Assembly: GCA_003532555.1 (NCBI GenBank)
Contig: DOEU01000056.1
Span: 1,645-13,765 of the forward strand
Direction: 5' to 3'
DNA length: 12,121 bases
Source: Verrucomicrobiota bacterium
GTDB taxonomy: Bacteria; Verrucomicrobiota; Kiritimatiellia; Kiritimatiellales; Pontiellaceae
Shown here one piece after another: positions 6,706-12,121 of the stretch (position 1 is its first letter; every line of letters begins with the position of its first letter). Below the pieces are notes generated by a model. The model did no database searches, was not told the origin of the DNA, and saw only the letters and a program-made list of their open reading frames with translations. The position numbers and the translations under genes were made by a program.

Positions 6706-7155
6706 ATGAAAAATAGAAGTATTATTGAAATGGTTGGTCTTATCAGTGTTATCGGTTCATTGGTATTTGTTGGTGTGGAGATCAAGCAAAATACAGCAGC
6801 TGTTCGAGGTGCAACTCAACAAGCTGTTTCTTCTCAAGTTTCCGAGATGTATCGCATTATTTCTGAAAATGAGCGAATGGCGTCACTTGTTAATCAGGCA
6901 TTGCAAGGCGATAGTAAGAGCGATCTAAGTGATAGCGATTACATTAGTTTTTGGAACTTTCAAATGATGGGCCTTAGGCGTATTGAAAATATCTATCTTC
7001 AGTATAAGAATGGTCTATTAACTGAAGATGCTTTTAGTAGAATCGGGATGGGTATTTATAGAACTAAGTTAGTTCGCGAGGTTTGGGAGGAGCGTAGAGG
7101 TGATTTTGAAAAGGATTTCGTAATTTTTTTTGAGGAGCTGAGAGACAATGAATAA
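6706..7155 (+). CDS. One-TM protein of the recurrent QNT / RR.E.IY.Q family (copy B)
   Basis: A 149-residue protein of unknown function. The reading frame is open upstream to 6667 inside the pirin gene. The ATG at 6706 is preferred because it gives exactly the length of the downstream paralog (149) and places the start MKNRSIIEMVGL in register with MNNRIILEGVGL. A single TM helix (~8-24) runs into EIKQNTAAVRGATQQ (25-39), followed by helical segments with FW....MMGLRRIENIYLQYKNG and an acidic end (FFEELRDNE). By my ungapped hand alignment it is about 60% identical to the copy at 7148 and clearly but more distantly related to the protein at 4586. It overlaps the next gene by 8 bases. Family role unknown; the placement between pirin and secreted proteins gives no firm clue. 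Confidence 0.82.
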   Translation: MKNRSIIEMVGLISVIGSLVFVGVEIKQNTAAVRGATQQAVSSQVSEMYRIISENERMASLVNQALQGDSKSDLSDSDYISFWNFQMMGLRRIENIYLQYKNGLLTEDAFSRIGMGIYRTKLVREVWEERRGDFEKDFVIFFEELRDNE

Positions 7156-7597
7156 TAGAATCATTTTAGAGGGAGTGGGATTATTCAGTGTAATCGGATC
7201 CTTGTTGTTTGTAGGTGTGGAGATTCGACAGAATACAGCAGCGGTTCGTGGTGCAACTCAGCAAGACATTTCCTATCAAATATCTGAAATGTACAAGATC
7301 GGTGTGGAAAATGATAACATTGCATCAATCATGACTCGATCATACAAAGGTCTCAAAAAAAGTGAAATAACCGATACAGAATTTTTGCAATTTTGGTTGT
7401 TTTCAATGCTTGGTTATCGTCGCGTTGAAAATATTTACCTTCAATACAAAAACGGTTTTTTAACTGAAGAAGCATTTGATCGCATTGGAATGTCGTTTTA
7501 TAGAACTCCCATTCAGCTTGAGATTTGGAAAGAAAGAAAAGAAGATTTTGACCCTGAATTTGCTGCATTTTTTGAAAAACTGAGAGATACTGAATAG
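7148..7597 (+). CDS. One-TM protein of the recurrent QNT / RR.E.IY.Q family (copy C)
   Basis: A 149-residue paralog of the preceding gene, with the same layout. An N-terminal TM helix (~10-24) is followed by EIRQNTAAVRGATQQ, a variable middle (~52-78), then FWLFSMLGYRRVENIYLQYKNG, the conserved TEEAFDRIGM and a Trp-containing acidic tail (EIWKERKEDFD). The best conserved blocks between copies B and C are the QNT segment and the YLQYKNG segment; the middle has diverged. GAGGAG at 7132-7137 lies ten bases before the ATG as a usable ribosome-binding site. The gene overlaps the upstream copy by 8 bases and the downstream GTG by one, so this is a tandem duplication fixed inside an operon. Function unknown. 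Confidence 0.85.
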   Translation: MNNRIILEGVGLFSVIGSLLFVGVEIRQNTAAVRGATQQDISYQISEMYKIGVENDNIASIMTRSYKGLKKSEITDTEFLQFWLFSMLGYRRVENIYLQYKNGFLTEEAFDRIGMSFYRTPIQLEIWKERKEDFDPEFAAFFEKLRDTE

Positions 7598-8082
7598 TGA
7601 AAAATTTATACCTAATATCACTTTTTTGTATTGGTACTATCTTTTCTCAACAAAAACAGTCCGCCTCACCATGGCAAGCATATACATCTCTTGGTCTTTT
7701 TGATCACCGTTCAGGTTTAGCGTTTTACAGCGTATCATTGGCTAAGGAGATTCAAGATGGTAGAGAATTTTTTGCAAGTGCCGGCACAATGGCATTCATT
7801 AATTCTATTGCTTCTGGAGTGCGGTTTAATCAAGAACGTACAAGTAGGTATTTTGATAGGACTTATTTTGTCACTTCAGCGAGAATCATGGCGTTCGCTC
7901 ATCGTGATCTTGCCATAGAAAACTTGCGATTCGTGCCCACTCTTGCAATTGGATTTGAGAAAGATATATCTGAAAGATCATCAGTTAATGTTGGTATTTT
8001 TTCTGGCCTAGAATATTACGGTGATGAGCGCGGTGTCAGTACATTTACAATGCCAACAATTAGTTACATCACCCGTTGGTGA
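7597..8082 (+). CDS. Small secreted, outer-membrane-barrel-like protein, unknown family
   Basis: A 161-residue protein with a GTG start that shares its G with the TAG stop of the gene upstream. The signal peptide MKNLYLISLFCIGTIFS is followed by Gln18, the same cleavage pattern as the other secreted proteins here. The mature part consists of alternating strands with aromatic residues (WQAYTSLGLFD, GLAFYSVSLAKE, FFASAGTMAFI, TYFVTSARIMAFA, FVPTLAIGFEKD, SSVNVGIFSGLEYYG, TFTMPTISYITRW). The chain ends in Trp, an aromatic C-terminus common in outer-membrane barrels. Six to eight strands would suit a small OmpX/OmpW-sized barrel, but no family signature was recognised. The lone Cys is inside the signal peptide and is not a lipobox. 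The next ATG is eight bases after the stop. Confidence 0.72.
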   Translation: MKNLYLISLFCIGTIFSQQKQSASPWQAYTSLGLFDHRSGLAFYSVSLAKEIQDGREFFASAGTMAFINSIASGVRFNQERTSRYFDRTYFVTSARIMAFAHRDLAIENLRFVPTLAIGFEKDISERSSVNVGIFSGLEYYGDERGVSTFTMPTISYITRW

Positions 8083-8090
8083 TCGTCTTT

Positions 8091-8897
8091 ATGCGTGCAA
8101 CACTTGCCGTTCTTTTGCTATTTGTAGGTTGTGAAAATTCTGGTGATGATCAAGCGCAAGTGCCATCAGATAATCAGAACCCTGAGGATTGTAATTTTGA
8201 AGCTAGTACGCCTCCGTTTAGTGGAACCATCTTTATTGATCCAGATATTATTACAGCTAATGATTCAACATCCTTTACCGGCTTAACCTACAGCGGAACT
8301 GGAACGCGCACGATGTATGATAGAAGGAATGGAGGAGGATGGATAACCCTCGAACCCTTCCTATTCAGCGCGAGTTATAATGATGGTCTTGAAATTGAAA
8401 TACAAATAAACCCAGAATACGGTTCCGTTGAAAATGCCCTAATTCAAGCTGAAAAATATGCGCCTGTCATTGGTAGAATAACCACTGAACTTAGAAAAGA
8501 TGTTAAGACCGTATGGATACATAAGGGTTTTGAAAGTTTTGGCGGGGGAAATAATAATCTTTTGATTTACCCTGAATGGTCAATGGAATATTATGAGAGA
8601 CAGGGAATATTAGAAGAAACGCTTGTCCACGAAGGAGCGCATTCCTCGCTCGACGCGTATCACGCAAACGATGCAGAGTGGCTATTAGCGCAGAAATTGG
8701 ATTGCAATTTTATTTCGGATTATGCTAAAAAACATCCAATTAGGGAAGATATTGCAGAAAGTTACTTGACGTACCTTGCTGTGCGCTATCGTTCTGATCG
8801 TATTTCACCAGAATTAAAAACGAAGATCGAGTCTGCAATACCAAACCGAATCAAATACTTTGATAGTCATAAATTTGATATGCACCCTATTCAATAA
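8091..8897 (+). CDS. Lipoprotein with HExxH metallopeptidase-like domain
   Basis: A 268-residue lipid-anchored protein. The start is the ATG at 8091: in-frame TTG/GTG codons at 8076/8079 overlap the previous gene, and the ATG gives a compact lipoprotein signal MRATLAVLLLFVGC (lipid-carrying Cys14). A GGTGAT seven bases upstream may serve as the ribosome-binding site. A low-complexity acidic linker follows (ENSGDDQAQVPSDNQ). The C-terminal half holds EETLVHEGAHSSLDAYH, with the zinc motif HEGAH at 180-184, and downstream REDIAESYLTYLAVRYR. A Glu there (E219 or E223) is a good candidate third zinc ligand, as in gluzincins. Cys33 and Cys205 could form a disulfide. An extracytoplasmic zinc peptidase is likely, but I cannot name the family or the substrate. 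It is the last gene of the pirin operon, followed by a hairpin. Confidence 0.83.
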   Translation: MRATLAVLLLFVGCENSGDDQAQVPSDNQNPEDCNFEASTPPFSGTIFIDPDIITANDSTSFTGLTYSGTGTRTMYDRRNGGGWITLEPFLFSASYNDGLEIEIQINPEYGSVENALIQAEKYAPVIGRITTELRKDVKTVWIHKGFESFGGGNNNLLIYPEWSMEYYERQGILEETLVHEGAHSSLDAYHANDAEWLLAQKLDCNFISDYAKKHPIREDIAESYLTYLAVRYRSDRISPELKTKIESAIPNRIKYFDSHKFDMHPIQ

Positions 8898-8910
8898 AAG
8901 TCTAATTTTC

Positions 8911-8940
8911 TGATTCTATAAATAATAGAATCATTTTCTT
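8911..8940 (+). terminator. Probable AT-rich terminator hairpin after the pirin operon
   Basis: A perfect 9-bp stem TGATTCTAT (8911-8919) / ATAGAATCA (8925-8933) with an AAATA loop, followed by TTTTCTT, starts 13 bases after the stop of the metallopeptidase lipoprotein. The stem is AT-rich, so termination may be partial. It marks the likely boundary between the two plus-strand operons. Confidence 0.6.
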
Positions 8941-8963
8941 AAAATTCTTACTAACTTATCCTT

Positions 8964-9947
8964 ATGCTTTTAAAATATTCAAAATTTTTTAGCGTAGTTT
9001 TGACGTGTTTACTCGCTCAAATTTTTTCTCAGCAGTCTAGCGTGGTAACGGTAGCGATCGTTGATTTCGAGAAATCTGGAATGAGCGAGCTTGAAATACA
9101 AACCTTAGAGCAGAGATTTACAGCTGAATTACGAAATACAGCCAAAGCTATTTTGGTTGATAAAGAAGTGTTAAATGCACAAATCGTGTCTGCTGGATAC
9201 GAAATCCCAACATGCAAAGATGTTGAATGTGTACTTTTAGCAATTGGCGATACTCTTGGCGTTCAGTATATCATTACGGGCTTAATTAAAAAGAATAAAG
9301 AAAAGTATGTGCTTGAAACTGTATTCACCGATGTAACAACAGGCCTTGAAGAGCGTACCATAAAAACTAGCTACAAAGGACCCGTTGATGGGATGGTGGT
9401 TGAGCTTGAAATAATGGCTTGGGACATAATGAACTTAGAGGCACCAGAGCTGCTTGCAGTTAAGCGAAAAGGTAAAGCCAAAAAGAAGATTCGAAGACCC
9501 GGTGTTAAAACCTCTTTAGGTGCACTAGCCCGTGCTTCTGTTCTACCTGGTTGGGGCCATTATTATTTAGATCAAAATGCAAGAGGGCTGGCTTTTTATA
9601 GCTCAGAGCTTGTAGCGCTTTCATTGGGATATTTAGCATACCGCGACTATAGTAGAGCGTATGACAAAGTGGAAGTTTATTGGGGTCAGTATAGAGCAGA
9701 GACTGATGAGCAATTATTGCAATACTATAAAGGAAAAACGTTGACCGCTGAAGACGAGATGATACAAAAAAATAACACCTTAATCACTATGTTCCGCGCA
9801 GCAGCTGTTATACATGCTTTTAATATGATTGACGCTTATATGCTTGATATTGTACCAGAATCTCTCAGCGAAAGAGCCAATATAGGTTTGGGTTATGACC
9901 CAATCATTCGTCAACCGCAACTGAGGCTATCAATTGCGCTTGACTAA
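8964..9947 (+). CDS. Secreted CsgG/TolB-like N-terminal domain fused to a DUF5683 membrane domain
   Basis: A 327-residue protein. The signal peptide ends LLAQIFS before Gln23. Residues ~27-160 read like the CsgG/TolB-N/LpoB-type fold: VTVAIVDFEKSGM, a helix EIQTLEQRFTAELRN, AILVDKEVLNAQI, then GDTLGVQYIITGLIKK and YVLETVFTDVTTGLEE. These proteins act in the periplasm or outer membrane, CsgG being the curli secretion pore. Cys84 and Cys89 may form a disulfide. A Lys/Arg-rich linker (~167-182) leads to a DUF5683-like part with SLGALARASVLPGWGHYYLD (184-203), the hydrophobic helix GLAFYSSELVALSLGYLAY and the end segment AAAVIHAFNMIDAYMLD. CsgG itself is a lipoprotein; this protein has no lipobox and is instead attached by its C-terminal helices. 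It is the first gene of the second operon and overlaps the next gene by 14 bases. The DUF5683 call is firmer than the CsgG call. Confidence 0.78.
   Translation: MLLKYSKFFSVVLTCLLAQIFSQQSSVVTVAIVDFEKSGMSELEIQTLEQRFTAELRNTAKAILVDKEVLNAQIVSAGYEIPTCKDVECVLLAIGDTLGVQYIITGLIKKNKEKYVLETVFTDVTTGLEERTIKTSYKGPVDGMVVELEIMAWDIMNLEAPELLAVKRKGKAKKKIRRPGVKTSLGALARASVLPGWGHYYLDQNARGLAFYSSELVALSLGYLAYRDYSRAYDKVEVYWGQYRAETDEQLLQYYKGKTLTAEDEMIQKNNTLITMFRAAAVIHAFNMIDAYMLDIVPESLSERANIGLGYDPIIRQPQLRLSIALD
9923..9926 (+). promoter_or_regulatory. Ribosome-binding site deciding the TTG start at 9934
   Basis: GAGG inside the end of the upstream gene, seven bases before the TTG at 9934. No ATG or GTG in the frame would leave a full signal peptide, so this site supports the non-ATG start. 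Confidence 0.6.
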
Positions 9948-10452
9948 TCGCATATTTGTTATCTTAGCTCCTTTTCTCGTCTCCTGCGATCTCATTGATC
10001 CTGTATTTGATAATATCTTAGACGTGGAATACAACGATCCACCTGCACTTTTATTCAGCCCTAATAATTACTCCTCGAGCACCGGTAAAGAAGTTGACGT
10101 AGATCTCTATGCGTTAAAAGTGGTAGATGTTGCAGGGATGCGCGCTCGAATTATTTACGATGATTCAAAGTTAGAAGTGCTTGGTGTAAGTGCCGGTGAA
10201 TTCTTTAGCAGTAGCGAATCCCCTTTATTTGTTTTCGATGACGATGGAACTGGGCAACTCGATATTTATTCTGTTATCATGGGAACTGAAAAGAAAGTGT
10301 CCGGTTCAGGTAAAATTGCAATTATAAAATTTTTAGTCAAAAGATCTGGGGAGGCGCTTCTTAACCTATCCGATGAGTCGCAGCTTCTTGATTCAAATGG
10401 CAATGATATAGAGATTAAAAGTTTAGGTCAAGGAGTGATCATTGCTCAATAA
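9934..10452 (+). CDS. Lipoprotein with a cohesin-like domain
   Basis: A 172-residue lipoprotein with a TTG start, 14 bases inside the upstream gene. The short signal peptide ends PFLVSC, with lipid-carrying Cys18 followed by Asp. Residues ~38-171 fit a cohesin fold: LLFSPNNYSSSTGKEVDVDLYALKV in the place of the first strands, AGMRARIIYDDSKLEVLGVSAGEFF (the Y-D-x-x-x-L-E-V pattern), LDIYSVIMG, GSGKIAIIKFLVKRSGEALL and the end LLDSNGNDIEIKSLGQGVIIA. Cohesins are nine-stranded jelly rolls that bind dockerins in cellulosomes, but in non-cellulolytic bacteria they occur as general surface-protein interaction modules. No dockerin is visible in this window. Position between a CsgG-like protein and a glycine-rich adhesin suggests an outer-membrane partner or docking role, which is inference. 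The cohesin call is by pattern reading. Confidence 0.78.
   Translation: MRLTNRIFVILAPFLVSCDLIDPVFDNILDVEYNDPPALLFSPNNYSSSTGKEVDVDLYALKVVDVAGMRARIIYDDSKLEVLGVSAGEFFSSSESPLFVFDDDGTGQLDIYSVIMGTEKKVSGSGKIAIIKFLVKRSGEALLNLSDESQLLDSNGNDIEIKSLGQGVIIAQ
10431..10435 (+). promoter_or_regulatory. Ribosome-binding site deciding the TTG start at 10442
   Basis: AGGAG at 10431-10435, six bases before TTG at 10442. The frame has a TGA stop at 10436-10438, so this TTG is the first possible start. It gives a full signal peptide, whereas the next ATG (10493) would cut into it. Confidence 0.75.
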
Positions 10453-12121
10453 GATATTTCAAAAACTCCTAATCACCACATTTATTATTTTAATGTTGTC
10501 AGGCATTGTTTTCTCGCAGACAGTTCACACTTTTACTAATGCAGGAAAAACTGGGTCTAGTGGACCGAGTCAATCGGATGTTACTTCTGCTTATACAGGA
10601 ACAAGTCTTGAAGATAAAGTAGTTGTAAATTTTCAAGGGATTCAAGAATGGACAGTACCTCAAACTACTACTTATACGATTGAGGCTTTTGGGGCAGAAG
10701 GTGGCACTGACAAAGGAAACTTCAATTATAATGGAGATACGGATCACCAGCCAGGAAAAGGTGCACATATAAAAGGGACCTTTACCCTTCAAAAAGGTGA
10801 GATAATTAAAATAGTAGTTGGTCAAGCTGGTGAGCAGGGAATTAGTTATGGCGGCGGCGGCGGCGGCGGTACGTATGTGGTTAAAACACCTTACAACACC
10901 AACGCTTCCATTTTGGTGATCGCAGGTGGAGGAGGAGGAGCAGCGCCTAACGCAGATAATGAAACTTATAAGCACGGTCGCGCTGATTCCACAGGTGGGC
11001 AAAGTTTTGACAACAACTTAAACGTGATCCCTGGTGGAGTAGATGGTAATGGTGGAGGAGCTATGACTTCTTCTCCGCAAGGTTCAGGCGGCGGCGGCGG
11101 ATTCTTCACTAATGGGGTTGAATCCTATGGAGGGACTTCTTCTTCTGGACTAGCTTTTGTTAACGGTGGTAGTGGAGCATCAGGTAATTACAAATTATAT
11201 GGTGGTTTTGGCGGCGGCGGAGGAGGTCACGGCAACCATACTGGCGGCGGCGGCGGCGGCGGGTACTCCGGTGGAGCGGGTGGTGCAAATTACAACTGGC
11301 CTTCATGGGGCGGAGGAGGAGGAGGATCCTATAACAATGGATCAGACAAGACCAATACTGCTGGAGCAAGATCAGGTGACGGACAGGTAATTATAACTTA
11401 TTCACCTGGACCAGAGGTTACCAATGTAACTTCAAGCGTTTCTAATGGCGTTTATGAAGAGGGAGATCAAATCCCAATCACTTTAACTTTTTCAGAATCT
11501 GTAATTGTTACTGGTTCTCCACAACTAACTCTTGAAACAGGAACATCGGATGCAGTTGTCAACTATACTTCTGGCACCGGAACAACCTCATTGATTTTTA
11601 ATTACACCGTGGCAGCAAGCCATAGTTCTGTTGATCTTGACTATAAGTCGACTACTTCATTAGAAATGAATGGTGGATCGATCAAAAATGATAATAGCGT
11701 TGACGCAATACTATTTCTTCCCTCGCCGGGTACGACTGGTTCGCTTGGTGCAAACAAAATTTTAATTATAGATAGTGAAGCTCCTACCATTTCTTCTGTA
11801 TCTTTAACTTCTAATAATTTTACGATAGACGTTACCATGAACGAGCCTGTGTTTAGCTCTCCTTTGGGATTAGGCAATTTAGACGCATCGGACTTTGTAT
11901 TGTCGGTTTCGGGAGGAACGGCTGAGCTTTCTAGTGCAACACCTATAAGTATTGCACATGATGGAAGTAACGTATACTCGCTTGGCATTGGATTATCTGA
12001 GGTACCGAATGGCACAGAGATTTTGACAGTCACTCCAGCGGCTAGCAGTATTTATGATAAAGCAGCCAGAGAGGCATCTACGTCGCAAAGTAATAATACT
12101 GCTACGTTAAATCCCGTTGCT
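10442..12121 (+). CDS. Secreted glycine-rich (ALK-GRD-like) protein with Ig-like domains; 3' incomplete
   Basis: The frame is open for 560 codons up to the window end. It starts with TTG at 10442, overlapping the cohesin gene by 11 bases. A signal peptide (1-25, ending GIVFS) precedes Gln26. Residues ~58-320 form a Gly_rich domain: WTVPQTTTYTIEAFGAEGG, then FTLQKGEIIKIVVGQAG, runs of 4-7 glycines, and the family's typical close GGGGGSY...GDGQVIITY. The ALK receptor has a domain of this kind built of packed polyglycine-II helices. From ~324 follows an Ig-like unit (VTNVTSSVSNGVYEEGDQIP, ITLTFSESVIVTGSPQLTLE) and from ~445 a second (APTISSVSLTSNNF, SIYDKAAREA), both like bacterial adhesin repeats. 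The protein is likely cell-surface or released and adhesin-like. The C-terminus, where a sorting signal would sit, is outside the window. Confidence 0.88.
   Translation, partial: MLNKIFQKLLITTFIILMLSGIVFSQTVHTFTNAGKTGSSGPSQSDVTSAYTGTSLEDKVVVNFQGIQEWTVPQTTTYTIEAFGAEGGTDKGNFNYNGDTDHQPGKGAHIKGTFTLQKGEIIKIVVGQAGEQGISYGGGGGGGTYVVKTPYNTNASILVIAGGGGGAAPNADNETYKHGRADSTGGQSFDNNLNVIPGGVDGNGGGAMTSSPQGSGGGGGFFTNGVESYGGTSSSGLAFVNGGSGASGNYKLYGGFGGGGGGHGNHTGGGGGGGYSGGAGGANYNWPSWGGGGGGSYNNGSDKTNTAGARSGDGQVIITYSPGPEVTNVTSSVSNGVYEEGDQIPITLTFSESVIVTGSPQLTLETGTSDAVVNYTSGTGTTSLIFNYTVAASHSSVDLDYKSTTSLEMNGGSIKNDNSVDAILFLPSPGTTGSLGANKILIIDSEAPTISSVSLTSNNFTIDVTMNEPVFSSPLGLGNLDASDFVLSVSGGTAELSSATPISIAHDGSNVYSLGIGLSEVPNGTEILTVTPAASSIYDKAAREASTSQSNNTATLNPVA
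10850..11326 (+). repeat. In-frame poly-glycine codon runs (GGC/GGA trinucleotide repeats)
   Basis: Six short trinucleotide runs inside the glycine-rich gene: 10850-10870 (six GGC plus GGT), 10925-10939 (GGT plus four GGA), 11087-11101 (four GGC plus GGA), 11210-11227 (three GGC, two GGA, GGT), 11243-11263 (six GGC plus GGG) and 11309-11326 (GGC plus five GGA). GC-rich GGC tracts stand out in this AT-rich DNA. Within a run the same codon is repeated rather than mixed, which points to replication slippage. Confidence 0.9.

Noticed and set aside
7149..8937. 17-base identical word at 7149-7165 and 8921-8937 (AATAATAGAATCATTTT)
   Set aside because: One copy is coding (start of copy C) and the other is part of a terminator hairpin. 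No larger repeat surrounds them, so chance in AT-rich DNA is the simplest explanation.
10499..11002. 167-codon open frame on the minus strand over the glycine-rich gene, with a poly-Ala run
   Set aside because: It is a mirror of the plus-strand Gly codon runs, has no ribosome-binding site or known motif, and lies wholly inside a gene with clear signal peptide and domains.
11157..12033. Further open frames on both strands inside the glycine-rich/Ig-like gene
   Set aside because: Low-complexity or hydrophobic shadows of the real frame; none has family motifs or start signals.
1..12121. CRISPR array, IS element, integrase, tRNA attachment site, toxin-antitoxin pair
   Set aside because: Looked for on both strands; no regularly spaced repeats, transposase or integrase motifs, tRNA or flanking direct repeats were found. 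The tandem QNT-family genes are paralogs of one family, not a toxin-antitoxin pair.

Overview
The window looks like a chromosomal stretch of an AT-rich Gram-negative bacterium of the Bacteroidota/FCB group or a relative such as the marine Marinimicrobia (SAR406 clade). This is inferred from three things. It encodes outer-membrane-type and lipid-anchored proteins. Every non-lipoprotein signal peptide ends in [IV][FW]S followed by Gln, the 'Q-rule' pattern described for Bacteroidetes. It also carries a short Hc1/histone-H1-like gene of the Bacteroidetes type. No tRNA, rRNA, IS element, phage gene or CRISPR array was seen. Genes are densely packed and no stretch over about 210 bases lacks a gene.

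Layout. (1) 1-2585, plus strand: the 3' part of an M1-family peptidase fused to a probable outer-membrane barrel, a small CoA-binding (YccU-like) protein, and a small secreted protein. (2) 2597-4375, minus strand: a complete DeaD/CsdA-type DEAD-box RNA helicase. It converges on the first block and is divergent, across a 210-base gap, from a one-TM protein at 4586. (3) 5090-5438, minus strand: a translationally coupled pair, a two-TM mini-protein and a CPXCG-type zinc-ribbon protein. (4) 5550-5726, plus strand: a 58-residue histone-H1-like (Hc1) nucleoid protein followed by a strong intrinsic terminator. (5) 5868-8897, plus strand: a tight five-gene operon of pirin, two tandem paralogous one-TM proteins, a small secreted barrel-like protein and a lipoprotein metallopeptidase with an HExxH motif. 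It starts at a good sigma-70-type promoter placed so that the pirin mRNA should be leaderless, and ends at a hairpin at 8911-8940. (6) 8964 to the window end, plus strand: a second operon of overlapping genes, namely a CsgG/TolB-like plus DUF5683 protein, a cohesin-domain lipoprotein, and a large glycine-rich Ig-like secreted protein cut off by the window end.

The most interesting part is the last operon. A CsgG-like periplasmic/outer-membrane module, a cohesin-fold lipoprotein and a poly-glycine adhesin-like protein are joined by short gene overlaps and TTG starts, which suggests co-translated parts of one surface-display or assembly system. The second point of interest is an unnamed one-TM family (QNT motif, then an FW...RR.E.IY.Q motif). 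It occurs three times in the window, twice as a tandem duplicate inside the pirin operon. All functions are inferred from sequence patterns read by eye.
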